Below are positions 8,846 through 17,482 of a stretch of 64,000 bases of DNA, piece by piece. Under the pieces are notes generated by a model. That model was given only the letters and a program-made list of their open reading frames with translations, had not been told where the DNA came from and searched no databases. The position numbers and the translations under genes were made by a program. How positions within the stretch are numbered: the stretch's first letter is position 1; each line of letters begins with the position of its first letter. The DNA lies in contig NZ_NOXG01000002.1 of assembly GCF_003207955.1 (NCBI RefSeq), positions 62,001-126,000 of the forward strand, read 5' to 3'. Source of the DNA: Novacetimonas pomaceti (lineage in GTDB: Bacteria > Pseudomonadota > Alphaproteobacteria > Acetobacterales > Acetobacteraceae).

Positions 8846-10226
8846 AATCCTGATCGTCGATGACGAGCCTGACATCCGGCTGCTTATCGAGGGAATCCTG
8901 AGCGACGAGGGATACGAGACACGGCTGGCAGGCGATGCCGATTCCGCCATCAGCGCCTTTCGCGAACGTCGTCCGTCGCTTGTCATCCTGGATGTGTGGC
9001 TGCAGGGGTCCCGCCTTGACGGGCTTGGCATCCTCAATGTCTTCCACAAGGAAGAACCCTCGGTGCCTGTCGTCATGATTTCCGGTCATGGCACGATTGA
9101 AACCGCCGTGGCGGCGCTCCAGCACGGGGCGTATGACTTTATCGAAAAACCGTTCCAGGCGGACCGCCTGTTGGTCGTGGTGCGCCGCGCGCTGGAGGCG
9201 TCGCGCCTTGCGCGCGAAAATGCGGAACTGCGCCTGCGCGCCGGGTCGGAGGCGATGCTTGACGGTCGCAGCGCCGCCATCACCGCCGTGCGCAACCAGA
9301 TCGACCGCGTGGCGCCGACGGGGTCGCGCGTGCTGATTTCCGGCGCGGCGGGTTCGGGCAAGGAAGTGGCCGCGCGCATGATCCATGCCAGTTCGCGCCG
9401 GTCCGACGGTCCGTTCATCGTCCTGAACTGCGCGACCCTTGCCCCCGCCCGTTTCGAGGAGGAACTGTTCGGGATCGAGGGAACCGAAGACGGGGCGGGG
9501 CGTCGTACCGGCGTGCTGGAGCGTGCCCATGGCGGGACGCTCGTGCTGGACGAGGTATCGGACATGCCGCTGGAAACGCAGGGCAAGATCGTGCGCGCCC
9601 TGCAGGACCAGACGTTCGAGCGGCTGGGCGGGTCGCGCCGGGTGAAGGTGGATGTCCGCGTCCTTGCGACAACGAATCGCGACCTGCAGGCGGAAATCGC
9701 CGCCGGACGCTTCCGCGAGGACCTGTACTACCGCCTTGCGGTCGTGCCGCTGCGCGTGCCGGGGCTGCATGAACGGCGCGAGGACATTCCCGACCTTGCC
9801 CGCCTGTTCCTGCGCCGTGCCGCGGAAAATGCGGGGCTGCCGCTGCGTGAACTGTCGGGTGACGCCATCGCCGCGCTGCAGAATTACGACTGGCCCGGCA
9901 ACGTGCGCGAACTGCGCAACCTGATGGAACGCCTGCTGATCATGATGCCGGGCAACGGCACGGACCCGATCCGCGCCGACATGCTGCCGTCGAGTGTCGG
10001 GGAGGGGGCGCCCACGTTACTGAAATTTGATTCCGATGAGGACGTGATGGGCCTCCCCCTGCGTGAGGCGCGCGACCTGTTCGAAACGCAGTACCTGCAG
10101 GCGCAGCTTCTGCGTTTCGGGGGGAATATCAGCCGGACGGCAGGTTTCGTGGGGATGGAGCGTAGCGCCCTGCATCGCAAGCTCAAGCAGCTTGGCGTGA
10201 CGTCGGAAGATCGGAACCCTGCCTGA
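8835..10226 (+). CDS. ntrX: Response regulator NtrX
   Basis: A 463-residue NtrC-like regulator paired with NtrY. The receiver has VDDEPDIR and phospho-acceptor Asp53 in VILDVWLQG. The AAA+ domain keeps Walker A (GAAGSGKE) and Walker B (GGTLVLDEVSDMP), but the region between ELFG and the Walker B lacks any GAFTGA loop and reads EELFGIEGTEDGAGRRTG. Loss of GAFTGA is a known trait of NtrX proteins and suggests activity without sigma54 contact. The C-terminal DNA-binding helix-turn-helix is NISRTAGFVGMERSALHRKL. Last gene of the ntr operon; hfq follows after 133 bp. Confidence 0.94.
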   Translation: MGHEILIVDDEPDIRLLIEGILSDEGYETRLAGDADSAISAFRERRPSLVILDVWLQGSRLDGLGILNVFHKEEPSVPVVMISGHGTIETAVAALQHGAYDFIEKPFQADRLLVVVRRALEASRLARENAELRLRAGSEAMLDGRSAAITAVRNQIDRVAPTGSRVLISGAAGSGKEVAARMIHASSRRSDGPFIVLNCATLAPARFEEELFGIEGTEDGAGRRTGVLERAHGGTLVLDEVSDMPLETQGKIVRALQDQTFERLGGSRRVKVDVRVLATTNRDLQAEIAAGRFREDLYYRLAVVPLRVPGLHERREDIPDLARLFLRRAAENAGLPLRELSGDAIAALQNYDWPGNVRELRNLMERLLIMMPGNGTDPIRADMLPSSVGEGAPTLLKFDSDEDVMGLPLREARDLFETQYLQAQLLRFGGNISRTAGFVGMERSALHRKLKQLGVTSEDRNPA

Positions 10227-10293
10227 GATTTTGCCCGATGCCCGCAGGGCTGCTAGACAATCAACCGTGATACGGACGGTGGCAACGCCGTAG

Positions 10294-10322
10294 CATGGGC
10301 ACGGGGACGATTCCGTGCCATG
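10294..10322 (+). other. Hairpin in the ntrX-hfq gap
   Basis: CATGGGCACGG (10294-10304) pairs with CCGTGCCATG (10313-10322) through ten pairs and one bulged G, with an 8-base loop. It lies 37 bp before the hfq start and lacks a T-run, so it looks more like a leader structure than an intrinsic terminator. Confidence 0.45.
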
Positions 10323-10359
10323 TGTGACCCGCCCAACAGCAACAAAGTAAGGCCTTGCC

Positions 10360-10644
10360 GTGGCAAAAGATCCTTCGCAGAACGTTCAGGACGTCTTCCT
10401 GAACCATGTCCGTCGATCCAAGACGCCCGTTACGATTTTCCTTGTCAATGGCGTCAAGCTTCAGGGAATCATTACGTGGTTCGACAATTTTTCCGTCCTG
10501 CTGCGCCGTGATGGCCATACGCAGCTGGTGTACAAGCACGCGATCAGCACCGTGATGCCGGCGAATCCCGTCACCCTGTTCGAACCGCCCGTTACCGAAG
10601 GTGAGGAGGCTTCCCCCGTGGCCGGTACCGGCGAATTCCTGTGA
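10360..10644 (+). CDS. hfq: RNA chaperone Hfq
   Basis: A 94-residue Sm-like hexameric RNA-binding protein that matches small regulatory RNAs with their targets. Sm1 is seen in QNVQDVFLNHVRRSKTPVTI and FLVNGVKLQGIITWFDNFSV; Sm2 in LVYKHAISTVMPANPV, with the conserved YKHA. A short acidic tail follows. The start is GTG at 10360. It overlaps hflX by 4 bp (GTGA), the usual hfq-hflX arrangement, and follows the ntrYX genes as in many Alphaproteobacteria. Confidence 0.97.
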   Translation: MAKDPSQNVQDVFLNHVRRSKTPVTIFLVNGVKLQGIITWFDNFSVLLRRDGHTQLVYKHAISTVMPANPVTLFEPPVTEGEEASPVAGTGEFL

Positions 10645-11951
10645 CATCGGCCCCCGGACCGGTCATGACGCGCGCCGCCGTCATCCTGCCGTGGGAACGT
10701 CCCGACCGGCAGGATGAAAGCCGCGCCGCCGAAGCCCGCCTGGAAGAGGCCGTGGGGCTGGCCGCCTCCATCGGGCTGGTCATCATCTGCAAGGCGGTGC
10801 TGCTGCTGCGCGCGCGCCGTCCCGCCACCCTGCTGGGCAGCGGACAGGTCGAGTCGCTGCATGCGACCGTCCGGGCGGACAACATTGCCGTCGTCATCAT
10901 CGATTCCCGCCTGACCCCGGTGCAGCAGCGCAACCTTGAACGCGCGCTGGGCTGCAAGGTCATCGACCGGACGGCGCTGATCCTCGATATCTTTGGCGAA
11001 CGCGCGGCGACGAAGGAAGGCTCCCTCCAGGTGGAGCTGGCGCATCTGGAATACCAGCGCAGCCGCCTTGTGCGGACATGGACCCATCTGGAACGCCAGC
11101 GCGGCGGTTTCGGGTTCCTTGGCGGTCCTGGCGAAACGCAGATCGAGGCCGACCGCCGCATGATCGGCGACCGGATCGTCCGCCTCAAGCGTGAACTCGA
11201 ACAGGTGCGCCGCACGCGCGGGCTGCACCGTCAGGCGCGCAAGCGGGTGCCGTTCCCCGTCGTGGCCCTGGTGGGATATACCAATGCCGGGAAATCGACG
11301 CTGTTCAATGCCCTGACCGGGGCCAGCGTCTATGCCCAGGACCAGCTGTTCGCGACGCTGGACCCCACGATGCGCGGGATCCGCCTGCCGTCGGGGCGGC
11401 GGATCATCCTGTCCGACACGGTGGGGTTCATCAGCGACCTGCCCACCGAACTGATCGCCGCCTTCCGCGCGACGCTTGAAGAAGTGGCCGAGGCCGACAT
11501 CATCCTGCACGTCCGCGATGTCTCCCACCCCGAAACCGCGGCCCAGCGCACCGATGTGATCGAGGTGCTTGAAGGCATGGCGCGCAGCGGCACGATCGAA
11601 TCCGACTGGCAGTCGCGGGTGATCGAGGTACTGAACAAGGCCGACCTGCTGGGCGGGCGCGAGGCCGTGGGCGCGCGTCCGGGCGCGATCGTCATTTCGG
11701 CCATGACCGGCGACGGGCTGCCCGATCTGCTGGGCTGCATCGACGAACGCCTGACGCACGCCATGGAACTGGCGCATTATCGCATTCCGGTCGCCAATGG
11801 CGCGGCGATCGCGTGGCTGTATGAACATGGCGAGGTGGTCGAACGCACGGATGAGGAGGACGGGGTGGACATGTATGTGCGTCTTTCCCCTGCAAATCGC
11901 GCGCGTTTCGAAATGCAGCATGCCGCCGGGATCACCTGCTTCGAAAGCTGA
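10641..11951 (+). CDS. hflX: Ribosome-associated GTPase HflX
   Basis: A GTPase that binds and splits stalled or stressed ribosomes. The N-terminal HflX domain includes LLGSGQVESLHA and the coiled glycine-rich linker QRGGFGFLGGPGETQIEADR. The G domain has G1 GYTNAGKST, G3 DTVGFISDLP and G4 NKAD. The listed start is a GTG overlapping the hfq stop; an ATG at 10665 is an alternative that would remove eight residues. Length 436 residues, normal for the family. Confidence 0.95.
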   Translation: MTSAPGPVMTRAAVILPWERPDRQDESRAAEARLEEAVGLAASIGLVIICKAVLLLRARRPATLLGSGQVESLHATVRADNIAVVIIDSRLTPVQQRNLERALGCKVIDRTALILDIFGERAATKEGSLQVELAHLEYQRSRLVRTWTHLERQRGGFGFLGGPGETQIEADRRMIGDRIVRLKRELEQVRRTRGLHRQARKRVPFPVVALVGYTNAGKSTLFNALTGASVYAQDQLFATLDPTMRGIRLPSGRRIILSDTVGFISDLPTELIAAFRATLEEVAEADIILHVRDVSHPETAAQRTDVIEVLEGMARSGTIESDWQSRVIEVLNKADLLGGREAVGARPGAIVISAMTGDGLPDLLGCIDERLTHAMELAHYRIPVANGAAIAWLYEHGEVVERTDEEDGVDMYVRLSPANRARFEMQHAAGITCFES

Positions 11952-12063
11952 GCCGATGACCGTTGTGTGACCGGGTCGCATGCCGGACGGGGCTGGTATC
12001 CCGACCGCGACAGGATCAGAATTGTCATGGGACGTGGTTGTCCATGGCATGGGGGAACGGACA

Positions 12064-12900
12064 ATGACCGATCGGATTGGCCTTGCGGAAATGGAGGGTG
12101 TTCTCGGCCTGATGCGCGATGCCGCGCGGGGCGAGGTCATGTCGCGGTTCCGGCGGCTGGACCATGCGGACATCCGCACCAAGAGTTCGGCGCTCGATGT
12201 CGTCACGGCGGCGGATGAGGCGGCCGAGCGTGTCATTACCCATGCCCTGCGCGACCTGTATCCCGACGCCCTGATCGTGGGGGAGGAAGCGGTCGCCGCC
12301 GACCCGTCGCTTCTGTCGGGGCTGGGACAGGCGGGACTTGCCTTCGTGATCGACCCGATTGACGGGACCGCCAATTATGCCGCCGGGGTCCCATTGTTTG
12401 GCGTCATGGTCTCCGCCGTGGCGGGGGGAGAGGTCGTGGGCGGCGTCATCCTTGACCCGATCTGCGACGTGGCCGCGGTCGCGGCGCGGGGGCAGGGGGC
12501 GTGGCTGCATGACCGCGATGGCGGGCGACGCGCGATGCGGGTGGCGGCGCCGGTCGTGCCCGAAGCGATGTCGGGTAACGCATCATGGCGTTATCTGGCG
12601 CCCGACCTGCGCGATGCCGTGACGCGCAACCTGCCGCGCGTGATGGGATCGTGGGATTTCCGCTGCGCCGCGCAGGAATACCTGATGCTGGTCGATGGCA
12701 AATGCCACTTCCTGCTGTTCAACCGCACGCTGCCCTGGGACCATCTGGCGGGATGGCTGATCCATAAGGAGGCGGGCGGCCATGCCGCGCATTTCGATGG
12801 ATCCCCCTATCGCGTGACCGACCGGGTGGGCGGGCTGCTTTATGCCCCCGACCATGCCAGCTGGACTGCCCTGCGCGACCTGCTGCTCGGCGCGTCCTGA
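12064..12900 (+). CDS. Inositol monophosphatase family protein
   Basis: A metal-dependent phosphatase of the IMPase/FBPase fold. The metal-binding motifs GEEAV and DPIDGTANYAAG, and the C-terminal WDHLAGWLIHKEAGG, are clear. Members act on inositol phosphate, histidinol phosphate (HisN) or 3'-phosphoadenosine compounds, and the sequence alone does not decide which. The ATG at 12064 (start MTDRIGLAEME), preceded by GGGGGAACGG, is preferred over ATGs at 11980 and 12049, because the extra N-terminus looks unlike the family. It lies between hflX and the convergent mazG gene. Confidence 0.88.
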   Translation: MTDRIGLAEMEGVLGLMRDAARGEVMSRFRRLDHADIRTKSSALDVVTAADEAAERVITHALRDLYPDALIVGEEAVAADPSLLSGLGQAGLAFVIDPIDGTANYAAGVPLFGVMVSAVAGGEVVGGVILDPICDVAAVAARGQGAWLHDRDGGRRAMRVAAPVVPEAMSGNASWRYLAPDLRDAVTRNLPRVMGSWDFRCAAQEYLMLVDGKCHFLLFNRTLPWDHLAGWLIHKEAGGHAAHFDGSPYRVTDRVGGLLYAPDHASWTALRDLLLGAS

Positions 12901-12913
12901 CGGGACGGGGAGG

Positions 12914-13717
12914 TCATTCCTCCCCCCGTTCGCGCCTTTTGACGGCCTGCCATCCTTCTTCCATCACGCTGACATCCACGTCGCGTAGCGCCAGGCCGCG
13001 TCGGGCCAGATCCTGTTCCATTTCGGTGAAGCGGCGCGTGAACTTGGCGTTGGCATGCCGCAGGCAGTCCTCCGGGTCGAGGTCGAGCTTGCGCGCCAGG
13101 GTCGCCAGGGTGAACAGCACGTCGCCCAGTTCATCGCGCATCCGCGCCCTGTCGCCGCTGTCGAGTTCCGCCTTCAGCTCCGCGATTTCCTCGTCCACCT
13201 TGTCCATCACGTCGGCGGCGTGCGTCCAGTCAAATCCCACCCGCGCGGCACGGCCTGACAGCTTGCGCGCGCGCAGCAGGGCAGGCAGGCCGACCGGCAC
13301 GTCATCGAGCGTGCCCGCCCGGTCGCGCGCAAGGCGTTCGCGGGCCTTGCCCTCCTCCCACTGCCCCTCGGTCAGGGTGGCGTCGCCAAAGACATGCGGG
13401 TGGCGACGGACCATCTTGTCGCCAATCATGCTGGCGATGGTGGCGAAGTCGAACATGCCGGCCTCCGCCCCCATCTGCGCGTGATAGACCACCTGCAGCA
13501 GCAGGTCGCCCAGTTCATCGGGCAGCCCGTCCCAGTCCTGCCGCGCGATGGTGTCCGCCACCTCATAGGCTTCCTCGATCGCGTAGGGGGCGATGGTCGC
13601 GAAATCCTGCTCCCGGTCCCACGGGCATCCGGTCCGTGGATCGCGCAGGCGCGCCATGATGTCGAGCAGCCGGCTGATGGCCTGCGGCGCGTCGGGCGAC
13701 GTGGGGGCGTCGGGCAT
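12914..13717 (-). CDS. mazG: Nucleoside triphosphate pyrophosphohydrolase MazG
   Basis: A house-cleaning enzyme that hydrolyses (non-canonical) NTPs to NMP and pyrophosphate. Two MazG repeats are visible: the N-terminal one has CPWDREQ, EEAYEVAD and DELGDLLLQVVYHA; the C-terminal one has DEEIAELKAEL and DELGDVLFTLATLARKL. The E-x-x-E and E-x-x-D metal-binding patterns are intact in the first. About 267 residues, normal for the two-domain form. It is convergent with the IMPase gene and divergent from argC across 94 bp. Confidence 0.95.
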   Translation of the reverse strand: MPDAPTSPDAPQAISRLLDIMARLRDPRTGCPWDREQDFATIAPYAIEEAYEVADTIARQDWDGLPDELGDLLLQVVYHAQMGAEAGMFDFATIASMIGDKMVRRHPHVFGDATLTEGQWEEGKARERLARDRAGTLDDVPVGLPALLRARKLSGRAARVGFDWTHAADVMDKVDEEIAELKAELDSGDRARMRDELGDVLFTLATLARKLDLDPEDCLRHANAKFTRRFTEMEQDLARRGLALRDVDVSVMEEGWQAVKRRERGEE

Positions 13718-13811
13718 GTGGGGCTCCTGTCATGGTTGCGGCACCCGGCGATGATTGTATAGTCCGCCGGTCCGCGCAATGTGCGACGGATTTTTCCGGG
13801 AAACAGGGATC

Positions 13812-14756
13812 ATGAATACTCACGCACTGCCATCGGCATTCATCGACGGAGAAGCGGGCACGACGGGCCTGGGAATCCGCGCGCGTCTGGAACGCCTGCC
13901 GGTGCATGTGCGCTCCATCGCGCCAGAACTGCGCAAGGACCCCGCGGCACGGCGGGAGATGATGTCGTCCGTGGACCTTGTGGTGCTGTGCCTGCCTGAC
14001 GCCGCCGCGCGGGAGGCCGTGGCGATGATCGACGAATTGCGGGCGCAGGGGGGGCATGCGCCGCGCGTGCTCGACGCCAGCACCGCGTTCCGGACCGCCC
14101 CCGGCTGGGTGTACGGGTTTCCGGAAATGCGCCCCGAACAGGCGCAGGCCATCCGCACGGCCACCCATGTCGCAAATCCCGGCTGCTATCCCACCGGGAT
14201 CATCGGGCTGCTGCATCCGCTGGTCGCGGCGGGACTTGTCCCGGCGGACTATCCCGTTACGGTCAACGCTGTCAGTGGCTACAGCGGCGGCGGCCGCGCG
14301 ATGATCGAGGCGCACGAGCGCGACGGTGGCCCCGCGTTCGAACTGTATGGCCTGTCGCTGCAGCACAAGCACCTGCCGGAGGCGACCCTGTATTCCGGCC
14401 TGTCGCGTGCGCCGGTTTTCGTGCCGTCGGTGGGGCATTTCCCGCAGGGGATGATCGTCTCCATCCCCCTGCACCTTGACCTTCTGCCAAAGGGGACGCG
14501 CGGCGCGGACCTGCATGCGGCGCTGGTGGCGCATTATCGTGGCTCGGACCGCATCAGCGTGCCCGACGCCTGCGCCAGCCTGTGCGCCGATACGCTGGCG
14601 GGAACCGACCGCATGGAACTGCGGGTGCATGTGAACGAGGAGCATCGGCAGGCGGTCCTGACCGCGCGTCTGGACAATCTGGGCAAGGGGGCGTCGGGTG
14701 CCGCGATCCAGAACATCGCCCTGATGCTGGGGCTGGAGACGCCACCCCCGGTATGA
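13812..14756 (+). CDS. argC: N-acetyl-gamma-glutamyl-phosphate reductase (type 2 ArgC)
   Basis: The third step of arginine biosynthesis: NADPH-dependent reduction of N-acetylglutamyl phosphate to the semialdehyde. The short form (314 residues) has the N-terminal FIDGEAGTTGLGIRARL motif, the catalytic cysteine in ANPGCYPTGII, and the substrate region SVGHFPQGMIVSIPLHLDLL. The ATG at 13812 is chosen because the family starts there and AACAGGGA precedes it; an upstream in-frame ATG at 13755 would overlap the mazG promoter region. It is followed by tRNA-Leu. Confidence 0.93.
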   Translation: MNTHALPSAFIDGEAGTTGLGIRARLERLPVHVRSIAPELRKDPAARREMMSSVDLVVLCLPDAAAREAVAMIDELRAQGGHAPRVLDASTAFRTAPGWVYGFPEMRPEQAQAIRTATHVANPGCYPTGIIGLLHPLVAAGLVPADYPVTVNAVSGYSGGGRAMIEAHERDGGPAFELYGLSLQHKHLPEATLYSGLSRAPVFVPSVGHFPQGMIVSIPLHLDLLPKGTRGADLHAALVAHYRGSDRISVPDACASLCADTLAGTDRMELRVHVNEEHRQAVLTARLDNLGKGASGAAIQNIALMLGLETPPPV

Positions 14757-14829
14757 TATGTGCGGCCCGCAGATGCGGGTGCGCGATCAATTGCCAGCGG
14801 CCCTGTTTTGCTGTTAAGCAGGCCAGCAT

Positions 14830-14913
14830 GCGAGAGTGACGGAACGGTAGACGTAGTCGACTCAAAATCGACCGCCGCAAGGCATGGGGGTTCGAATCCC
14901 CCCTCTCGTACCA
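14830..14913 (+). tRNA. tRNA-Leu (anticodon CAA)
   Basis: An 84-nt cloverleaf with a 7-bp acceptor stem (GCGAGAG with CTCTCGT, one G-T pair), an anticodon stem GTCGA/TCGAC around loop CTCAAAA giving anticodon CAA, a long variable arm typical of type II tRNAs, T-loop TTCGAAT, and an encoded CCA end. Confidence 0.95.
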
Positions 14914-14969
14914 GTTGGCGTGTCATGACGTGACGCGCCGTCCCTTTTGCCCGTGTTGCGAACAGGACG

Positions 14970-16151
14970 ATGTTTTCCTTGCCCGAAATCCAGATCGAAA
15001 AGCCGTCGGCGCGGCCTCTCAATCCGTGCTTTTCCTCCGGCCCCTGCGCCAAGCGGCCGGGATGGTCGCTGGCGGCGCTGTCGTCGGCGCTGGTGGGACG
15101 TTCGCATCGCTCGGCCGAGGGACGGGCGCGCCTGAACGAGGTGATTACCCGTTCGCGCGATATCCTTGGCATGCCCGATGACTGGCGGCTGGGGATCGTC
15201 CCCGCCTCCGACACCGGCGCGGTGGAAATGGTCCTGTGGTCGCTGCTGGGCACGCGCCCGGTCGATGTCCTTGCGTTCGAGAGTTTTTCGGCCACATGGG
15301 CCAATGACATCATCGCACAGCTCCAGCTGCCGGATGCCCGCGTGCTGCGCGCAGGATACGGCGAGGTACCCGACCTGGCGGAGGTGGACTGGTCGCGCGA
15401 CGTGGTCCTGACATGGAACGGCACGACCTCCGGCGCGCGTTTCGCCGATGGCGACGCCATCCCAACCGATCGCGAGGGACTGGTGATCTGCGACGCGACG
15501 TCCGCCGCGTTCGCGATGGACCTTCCGTGGGACAGGCTCGATGTCGTCACGTGGTCATGGCAGAAGGTGCTTGGCGGGGAGGCGGCGCATGGCATGCTGG
15601 CCCTGTCGCCGCGCGCGGTCGAGCGTCTGGTGTCGCAGCCCGCGCCGCGCCCGCTGCCCAAGATTTTCCGCCTGACCGACCGCAAGGGCCTGATCGAGGG
15701 CATTTTCCGGGGCGATACGATCAACACGCCCTCCATGCTGTGTGTGGAGGATGCGCTCGACGGGTTGCGCTGGGCCGAACAGGTGGGTGGCCTGACGGGC
15801 CTGATCGCGCGCAGCCGCGCCAACCTTGCGGTGGTCGCGCAGTGGGTGGCCGGCAGCGACTGGGCCGCCTTCCTTGCCGCGTCGCCGCGTCACCGTTCCA
15901 GCACCGCCATCTGCCTGCGCATCGTCGCGCCGTGGTTCACCGCGCTGGACCATGAAACGCAGACGAAGGCCGCGCGCGAGATCGTGGCCCTTCTGGCGGC
16001 AGAGGGGGTGGCGATGGATGTCGGCAGCTATCGCGATGCGCCGCCGGGCCTGCGCCTGTGGGGCGGGGCGACGGTGGAATCGTCCGATCTGGCGGCGGTG
16101 CTGCCATGGCTCGACTGGGCGCATGCCCGGGTTCGTGCGACATATATCTGA
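14970..16151 (+). CDS. serC: Phosphoserine aminotransferase
   Basis: A PLP-dependent aminotransferase of serine (and pyridoxine) biosynthesis, converting 3-phosphohydroxypyruvate and glutamate to phosphoserine. It begins with the family's FSSGPCAKRPGWSL. VTWSWQKVLGGEAAHGMLAL carries the PLP lysine in SWQKVLG, and VICDATSAAFAMDLPWD matches the PLP-binding region of the long, alphaproteobacterial-type SerC. 393 residues. serA is not adjacent, although the two are often paired. The start has AGGA only four bases upstream, so a slightly different start is possible. Confidence 0.93.
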   Translation: MFSLPEIQIEKPSARPLNPCFSSGPCAKRPGWSLAALSSALVGRSHRSAEGRARLNEVITRSRDILGMPDDWRLGIVPASDTGAVEMVLWSLLGTRPVDVLAFESFSATWANDIIAQLQLPDARVLRAGYGEVPDLAEVDWSRDVVLTWNGTTSGARFADGDAIPTDREGLVICDATSAAFAMDLPWDRLDVVTWSWQKVLGGEAAHGMLALSPRAVERLVSQPAPRPLPKIFRLTDRKGLIEGIFRGDTINTPSMLCVEDALDGLRWAEQVGGLTGLIARSRANLAVVAQWVAGSDWAAFLAASPRHRSSTAICLRIVAPWFTALDHETQTKAAREIVALLAAEGVAMDVGSYRDAPPGLRLWGGATVESSDLAAVLPWLDWAHARVRATYI

Positions 16152-16230
16152 TCCCACTGCGCAAACGCGTGACGCGCGTCCCGCACGCCATGTCGGCTGA
16201 TGCGCGCACGTCAAGAAATAGGCATGAACG

Positions 16231-17394
16231 ATGACGGATGACCCGCCCCTCAATCCCGCACTGCTGCCTGCCGGATTTGTCGATGTGCTGCCCCCCGCGG
16301 CAGAGGCGGAGGCCGATGGACTCGAATCCCTGATGCGGGTGTTCGCCGCGCATGGCTATGACCGGGTTTCCCCGCCGTTGCTGGAATTCGAGGAAACGCT
16401 GCTGACGGGATCGGGCGCGGCGGTGGCGGAACAGACATTCCGCGTGATGGACCCCGATACGCGGCGCATGATGGCGCTGCGTCCCGACATGACCCCGCAG
16501 ATCGCGCGCATCGCGGCCACGCGCCTGGCGCGCAGGCCCCGTCCCCTGCGCCTGTCCTATGCCGGGGCATGCGTGATGATGGGCAGTCCGTCGCGGGAGA
16601 CCGACCGGCAGATCCTTCAGGCCGGGATCGAGCTGATCGGGCCGGACACGCCGGTGGCGGATGCCGAGATCGTGGCGCTGGGGGCCGAAGGCCTGAAGGT
16701 GCTGGGCGTGCCGAATGTCTCCTTCGACCTGACGATGCCGCCGCTGACCACCGCGCTGCTGGCGGGCGGGACGTTCACGCCCGCCACCCGTTCGGCGCTG
16801 CTGCGCGCACTCGATCGCAAGGATGCGGCGGCGGTCGCGCGTTACGGCGGCGCGCTGGCGCCCATCCTGACGGAGCTTCTGTACGCGGCCGGTCCGGCGC
16901 GTCGCGCGCTGGAGGTCCTGTCGCGCGTCAGCCTGCCACCTGCCGCGCGCGCGCAGAGCGACCGGCTGGCGGCGACCGTCGCCACCATCGAGGAGCGGGT
17001 GCCGGGCATCCGTCTTACGGTCGATCCCGTCGAATTCCGTGGATGGCAGTACCACACCGGCGTCTGTGTCACGGTGTATGCCCTGGGCCGGCAGGAGGAG
17101 CTGGGCCGGGGTGGCCGTTACCGTTCCAACGATGATGAACCCGCCTGCGGCCTGACGCTGCGGCCTGATACGATCCTGCGTGTCGCCCCGCCGCGTGAAA
17201 GCCGGACGCGCGTGTTCGTGCCGTGGGGGACCGAACCCGAGGTGGCGCAGGATCTGCGCACGCAGGGATATGCGACGGTGGCAGCCCTTGGCGAGATGGC
17301 CATTCCCGTGGCGGAGGCGCAGAGGCTTGGATGCGCCTTCATCGTGTCGCGCGGAAAGCTGAAGCCGGTCAGGAATGTCGGAAAAATCGACTGA
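16231..17394 (+). CDS. hisZ: ATP phosphoribosyltransferase regulatory subunit HisZ
   Basis: A histidyl-tRNA-synthetase-like protein, lacking aminoacylation activity, that activates the short-form HisG in the first step of histidine synthesis. It has the class II synthetase motifs in relaxed form: LPAGFVDVLPP, the motif-2-like MALRPDMTPQIARIAATRLA, and ELGRGGRYRSN. HisG is not in the window. 387 residues, in line with HisZ. It precedes purA, a frequent alphaproteobacterial order. Confidence 0.92.
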   Translation: MTDDPPLNPALLPAGFVDVLPPAAEAEADGLESLMRVFAAHGYDRVSPPLLEFEETLLTGSGAAVAEQTFRVMDPDTRRMMALRPDMTPQIARIAATRLARRPRPLRLSYAGACVMMGSPSRETDRQILQAGIELIGPDTPVADAEIVALGAEGLKVLGVPNVSFDLTMPPLTTALLAGGTFTPATRSALLRALDRKDAAAVARYGGALAPILTELLYAAGPARRALEVLSRVSLPPAARAQSDRLAATVATIEERVPGIRLTVDPVEFRGWQYHTGVCVTVYALGRQEELGRGGRYRSNDDEPACGLTLRPDTILRVAPPRESRTRVFVPWGTEPEVAQDLRTQGYATVAALGEMAIPVAEAQRLGCAFIVSRGKLKPVRNVGKID

Positions 17395-17482
17395 GTTTTT
17401 TTCTTAATCTTTTGAATTTTCTTCCGGTCGCGCCTGACGATGCGCATCCGGATCGTCAGATAAGCAGAGCGAGGAGCAGGAC

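Noticed and set aside
14830..14913. tRNA-Leu as an attachment site of an integrated element
   Set aside because: No integrase, no repeated tRNA 3' end, and normal housekeeping genes on both sides.
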